Source of the DNA: Candidatus Nitrosopumilus sp.
Lineage (GTDB): Archaea; Thermoproteota; Nitrososphaeria; Nitrososphaerales; Nitrosopumilaceae
Length of the DNA: 8,437 nucleotides
Direction: 5' to 3'
NCBI GenBank assembly: GCA_029880665.1
Contig: JAOUNZ010000037.1
Location: 1-8,437, forward strand
Below are positions 6,296 to 8,437 of the stretch, in pieces. Made by a program: the position numbers and the translations under genes. How positions within the stretch are numbered: position 1 is the first letter of the stretch; every line of letters begins with the position of its first letter. The notes beneath the pieces were generated by a model. The model was not told the DNA's origin. It saw only the letters and a list, made by a program, of their open reading frames with translations, and did not search any database.

Positions 6296-6903
6296 TGACC
6301 CATCATTTCAAGGAATTGTTGCTCTGTTCGTTTTTGCATAACATGATTAGTAATTTTTTCTTGGCCAAGAGTAGATGTCTCTTCGTTTCCATAATTATGT
6401 CCTGAATATAGGACTAAATTGTCATCCAATGAATAAAGTATGTCAAAAAGACTATGATAGAGTTCTTTTGCACTTCCTCCAGGCAAATCAATTCGGCCAC
6501 AATTTCCAACAAATAATGTATCACCTGAAAAAATTTTTCCATCTCCAACTAAACAAATACTATCTTTAGAATGCCCAGGAGTATGAAATACTTTCAATTT
6601 TGAATTTCCAAACTCAATAAGATCTCCATCCTTTACGGCAATATCGTGCTTTAGTTCTGAATGTTCGTGTTGGATTACAGGAGCTTTGGTGGATTCCTTC
6701 ATAGTTTCGTTTCCCAACGTATGATCAAAATGCTGGTGAGTGTTTACAATATATTTAATTTTTAGATTATTTTTTTTAATGATCATTTCTAATTCTATCA
6801 AATCCCACGAAGGATCAATGATAATGGCTTCATTTGTATTGTCATCTTCAACAACATATGAAAAATTCTGCATGTTTCCAACTTGGATTTGATGTACTTT
6901 CAT
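6292..6903 (-). CDS. Metallo-beta-lactamase-fold hydrolase, glyoxalase II/ETHE1-like
   Basis: A 203-residue single-domain MBL-fold protein. Metal ligands are complete: THQHFDH gives H56, H58, D60 and H61, then H111 in TPGHSKDS, D128 in SGDTLF and H169 in SGHNYG. The segment CGRIDLPGGSAKELYHSL (135-152) resembles the corresponding part of ETHE1 and glyoxalase II. It lacks the C-terminal glutathione-binding helical domain of classical glyoxalase II. Archaea of this group do not make glutathione as far as is known, so another thioester or persulfide substrate is likely; the exact reaction cannot be read from sequence. The ATG at 6903 overlaps the stop of the upstream epimerase gene as ATGA, and its own stop overlaps the cobT start. 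A GAGGGG stretch 5 bases upstream (6909-6914) may act as its SD. Confidence 0.88.
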   Translation of the reverse strand: MKVHQIQVGNMQNFSYVVEDDNTNEAIIIDPSWDLIELEMIIKKNNLKIKYIVNTHQHFDHTLGNETMKESTKAPVIQHEHSELKHDIAVKDGDLIEFGNSKLKVFHTPGHSKDSICLVGDGKIFSGDTLFVGNCGRIDLPGGSAKELYHSLFDILYSLDDNLVLYSGHNYGNEETSTLGQEKITNHVMQKRTEQQFLEMMGQ

Positions 6904-7547
6904 AAAATCCCCTCTTCCGCTTCTGGAGGAATTCCAATTTTCTCAACAAACAGATCTCCAGTCAAATCTTTCCTTTTTGGAATACCTTGTTTCATTTTAT
7001 GAAATGTGACAGTCATGTCACATTTTGAGCAAATATTTGCTGCATCTCCTGTTTGCGGATCTAATCCGGATGGAACATCAACTGCAAATTTGTAACAACC
7101 TGTCTGATTAATGTAATTTATTGCAGATGCATATGGCTCTCTAATATTTCCAGATATACCAGTCCCTAATATCGCATCAACAACTACATCAGGATTGAAA
7201 TCAAATTCAAAAGAATCACCAGACACTAGTTTCACAGAAGGCATTTTCTGTAAAATAGACCAATTCCAATTGCTTTCCTCAGTTTTGATCTTGTCAGGAG
7301 AGCCAAGTAACATTACAGTAACTTTTGCTCCATAACCAGACAGATGTCTGGCCATTACCAATCCATCACCTCCATTATTTCCTAAGCCTACAAAGATCAC
7401 AATATTTTTGGATTCTATGTGACCAAGTTTATCAACTAATCTTCTTACTGCTGCAGCACCAGCATTTTCCATCATAAATTTTTTTAAAAATCCCATATCA
7501 TGGCCTTTGTTTTCGATTTTATACATTTGATCAACAGTAATTTCCAT
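6900..7547 (-). CDS. nnrE: NAD(P)H-hydrate epimerase (YjeF N-terminal domain)
   Basis: Repair enzyme that interconverts R- and S-NAD(P)HX, the damaged hydrated forms of NAD(P)H. From ATG at 7547 the protein is 215 residues and starts MEITVDQMYKIE, as expected for this family. An in-frame TTG at 7586 would add 13 residues that look non-homologous. Motifs in order: MENAG (26-30), the nucleotide loop GLGNNGGDGLVMARHL (54-69), VDAILGTG (123-130) with its conserved Asp, and AVDVPSGLDPQTGD (155-168). In many prokaryotes this domain is fused to the ADP- or ATP-dependent dehydratase; here it stands alone and no dehydratase is in the window. First gene of the coupled operon nnrE, MBL hydrolase, cobT. 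Confidence 0.92.
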   Translation of the reverse strand: MEITVDQMYKIENKGHDMGFLKKFMMENAGAAAVRRLVDKLGHIESKNIVIFVGLGNNGGDGLVMARHLSGYGAKVTVMLLGSPDKIKTEESNWNWSILQKMPSVKLVSGDSFEFDFNPDVVVDAILGTGISGNIREPYASAINYINQTGCYKFAVDVPSGLDPQTGDAANICSKCDMTVTFHKMKQGIPKRKDLTGDLFVEKIGIPPEAEEGIL

Positions 7548-7568
7548 ATAGGTTCTACAATCATATCC

Positions 7569-7576
7569 AAAATAAG
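7569..7576 (-). promoter_or_regulatory. TATA-like box for the nnrE operon
   Basis: The minus strand reads CTTATTTT, centred 25.5 bp from the ATG at 7547. This supports a leaderless start at the ATG rather than the TTG at 7586, which lies upstream of this box. The match to a TATA consensus is only moderate. Confidence 0.36.
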
Positions 7577-7590
7577 AGTTTGGCAAACGA

Positions 7591-7598
7591 CTTTATCC
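7591..7598 (+). promoter_or_regulatory. TATA-like box for the translin-family gene
   Basis: CTTTATCC is centred 25.5 bp before the ATG at 7620, giving a leaderless transcript. Just downstream, GTTTTAAAAC (7601-7610) is a perfect 10-bp palindrome. It is too close to serve as the plus-strand TATA box, but it could be a regulatory site or an alternative box for the divergent operon. Confidence 0.42.
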
Positions 7599-7619
7599 TA
7601 GTTTTAAAACCTATCAAAT

Positions 7620-8234
7620 ATGACATTAAAGAACGTCAGACCAGCTCTTAACAAAATTGCAAAAAGTTTAGGAGATGTTCAGGATTCAAGAGAATTTTTA
7701 TTAAAAAATACAAGAGAGATAGTAATTCTATGTAGTAGATCAATTATTGCAGTGCACAGAGGAGATTTGGCAAATGGAAAAAAGAATTTAGCTCAAGCAG
7801 AAAAGATATTGAAAACATATAAGAAAAAAGCAACAGGAGATCTGCGAAGATATCTAATTACTCCAGAGCAAGAATTTGTAGAGGCTGCATGTCTTATCGC
7901 AATTGTAGAACAAAAAGAAATACCTTCAGATAAAATGTTATCAGTCATGCCGGAATCATATGTGTTAGGATTATTAGATTGCATAGGGGAATTAAAAAGA
8001 CTGGTATTAGATAAAATTCGAATCGGTGAAATAGATGAATCTGTAAGGATTTTTGATACAATGGAGAATTTGTATCTTCAACTATACACGTTTTCAATGT
8101 ATGATAAAGTCGTTAGAGAAGTTCGAAGAAAGGTCGATGTTAATAGAATTCTTGTAGATGATGTGAGATCTGTAATTACAGAGGAGAAAAGAAGAGTGGA
8201 ATTAATCAGAGTTTTACAAAGATTAGAAAAATAA
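7620..8234 (+). CDS. Translin/TRAX-family RNA-binding protein, possible RNase
   Basis: All-helical 204-residue protein of the archaeal translin family. Recognisable parts are NTREIVILCSRSIIAVHRGD (30-49), QEFVEAACLI (84-93), YVLGLLDCIGELKRLVL (114-130) and the C-terminal DKVVREVRRKVDVNRILVDDVR segment (162-183). In eukaryotes translin and TRAX form C3PO, which removes the passenger strand from Argonaute and trims tRNA fragments. The TRAX catalytic residues E126, E129 and D193 appear to match E85, E88 and D120 here, so an active RNase is plausible by motif alignment, not proven. Leaderless ATG at 7620, divergent from the nnrE operon across 72 bp. Its stop lies 11 bp from the 3' end of the convergent tRNA-Leu. 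Confidence 0.88.
   Translation: MTLKNVRPALNKIAKSLGDVQDSREFLLKNTREIVILCSRSIIAVHRGDLANGKKNLAQAEKILKTYKKKATGDLRRYLITPEQEFVEAACLIAIVEQKEIPSDKMLSVMPESYVLGLLDCIGELKRLVLDKIRIGEIDESVRIFDTMENLYLQLYTFSMYDKVVREVRRKVDVNRILVDDVRSVITEEKRRVELIRVLQRLEK
8226..8234 (-). terminator. Possible T-rich terminator of tRNA-Leu
   Basis: Reading the minus strand past the tRNA 3' end there is ATTATTTTT, with a T5 run at 8231-8227, inside the last codons of the convergent translin gene. It is a plausible archaeal oligo-T stop. Confidence 0.3.
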
Positions 8235-8245
8235 TTACCATAATA

Positions 8246-8330
8246 TGCGGGCGATGGGATTTGAACCCACGAACTCCTGAGAGACTAGCCCCTCAAGCTA
8301 GCGCCTTTGGCCAGGCTGGGCGACGCCCGC
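8246..8330 (-). tRNA. tRNA-Leu (anticodon GAG), no encoded CCA
   Basis: An 85-base class II tRNA. The 7-bp acceptor stem GCGGGCG (8330-8324) pairs perfectly with CGCCCGC (8253-8247), and the discriminator is A at 8246. The D stem is GCC/GGC. The anticodon stem CTAGC/GCTAG closes the loop TTGAGGG, with GAG at 8294-8292 reading CUU and CUC leucine codons. The long variable arm (CTC...GAG) is typical of tRNA-Leu. The T arm is GTGGG-TTCAAAT-CCCAT with one G-U pair. No intron is present and CCA is not encoded. Its 5' end is 25.5 bp from the centre of the TATA element shared with rpoN. Confidence 0.97.
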
Positions 8331-8350
8331 GATTGAAGCTTCTTGTATGG

Positions 8351-8360
8351 TTTTTATAAT
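8351..8360. promoter_or_regulatory. Shared bidirectional TATA element for tRNA-Leu and rpoN
   Basis: TTTTTATAAT on the plus strand reads ATTATAAAAA on the minus strand. Its centre at 8355.5 is 25.5 bp from the tRNA 5' end (8330) and 25.5 bp from the rpoN GTG (8381). The 50-bp gap has no other good TATA candidate at the right distance for either gene. On the minus strand it is preceded by CAAGG, a reasonable BRE. Confidence 0.58.
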
Positions 8361-8380
8361 CCTTGATTACTTTTTTGTTC

Positions 8381-8437
8381 GTGTTAATTCCTGTCAGATG
8401 TTTTACATGTGGAAATTTAGTTGCAGATAAATTTGAT
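8381..8437 (+). CDS. rpoN: DNA-directed RNA polymerase subunit N (Rpb10 homologue), 5' part only
   Basis: The first 19 codons of a gene that runs off the right edge. From GTG at 8381 the protein reads MLIPVRCFTCGNLVADKFD, an almost exact match to the archaeal/eukaryotic Rpb10 N-terminus, with the first zinc-ligand pair C7 and C10 (CFTCG). The full protein is normally about 65-75 residues with a second Cys pair outside this window. It is an assembly-platform subunit of archaeal RNA polymerase. The GTG start is supported by the family N-terminus and by the TATA element 25.5 bp upstream. Confidence 0.93.
   Translation, partial: MLIPVRCFTCGNLVADKFD

Noticed and set aside
6292..6903. Plus-strand frame at 6375-6569 opposite the MBL gene
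   Set aside because: It is a short antisense frame inside a gene with a full metal-ligand set.
7548..7586. Upstream TTG start at 7586 for nnrE
   Set aside because: The 13 extra residues do not resemble the family N-terminus, and the TTG lies upstream of the best TATA-like box.

Overview
The window looks like chromosome from an ammonia-oxidising Nitrososphaeria (Thaumarchaeota), Nitrosopumilus-like. This is inferred from archaeal forms of S13, S4, RpoN, translin and the CobT-like UPF0284 family, from very AT-rich DNA, from TATA-like boxes about 25-27 bp ahead of start codons with almost no leader, and from a two-domain multicopper oxidase of a kind common in these Cu-dependent archaea. No mobile element, CRISPR array or sign of recent transfer is visible. 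Gene density is high: the longest gaps are about 125 bp (1005-1129 and 2181-2305).

Region 1 (1-2180) is the accessory-looking part. It holds a truncated, exported two-domain multicopper oxidase on the minus strand, a divergent small membrane protein with an external GOLD-like beta domain, a convergent small winged-helix protein, and a 50-residue cysteine-rich protein (2028-2180).

Region 2 (2181-5235) is a plus-strand housekeeping block: ribosomal proteins S13 and S4, tightly coupled, then GlmS, which makes glucosamine-6-phosphate. S11 and rpoD, which follow S4 in many archaea, are not here.

Region 3 (5222-7547, minus) is a compact three-gene operon with 4-bp start/stop overlaps: a stand-alone NAD(P)H-hydrate epimerase, a glyoxalase II/ETHE1-like metallo-beta-lactamase-fold hydrolase, and a CobT-like phosphoribosyltransferase of cobamide lower-ligand activation. 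Its end overlaps the glmS end on the opposite strand.

Region 4 (7591-8437) holds an archaeal translin-family protein with the nuclease-type acidic residues of TRAX, a tRNA-Leu(GAG) on the minus strand, and the start of rpoN (Rpb10) on the plus strand. The tRNA and rpoN diverge from one TATA element placed exactly midway between them.

I do not see a clear new multi-gene defence or biosynthetic system. The best leads are the small Cys-rich protein, the coupled epimerase/hydrolase/CobT operon, the symmetric tRNA/rpoN promoter and the S13/rpoN shared promoter 12-mer. All counts and motif positions were read by eye; no database search was possible.
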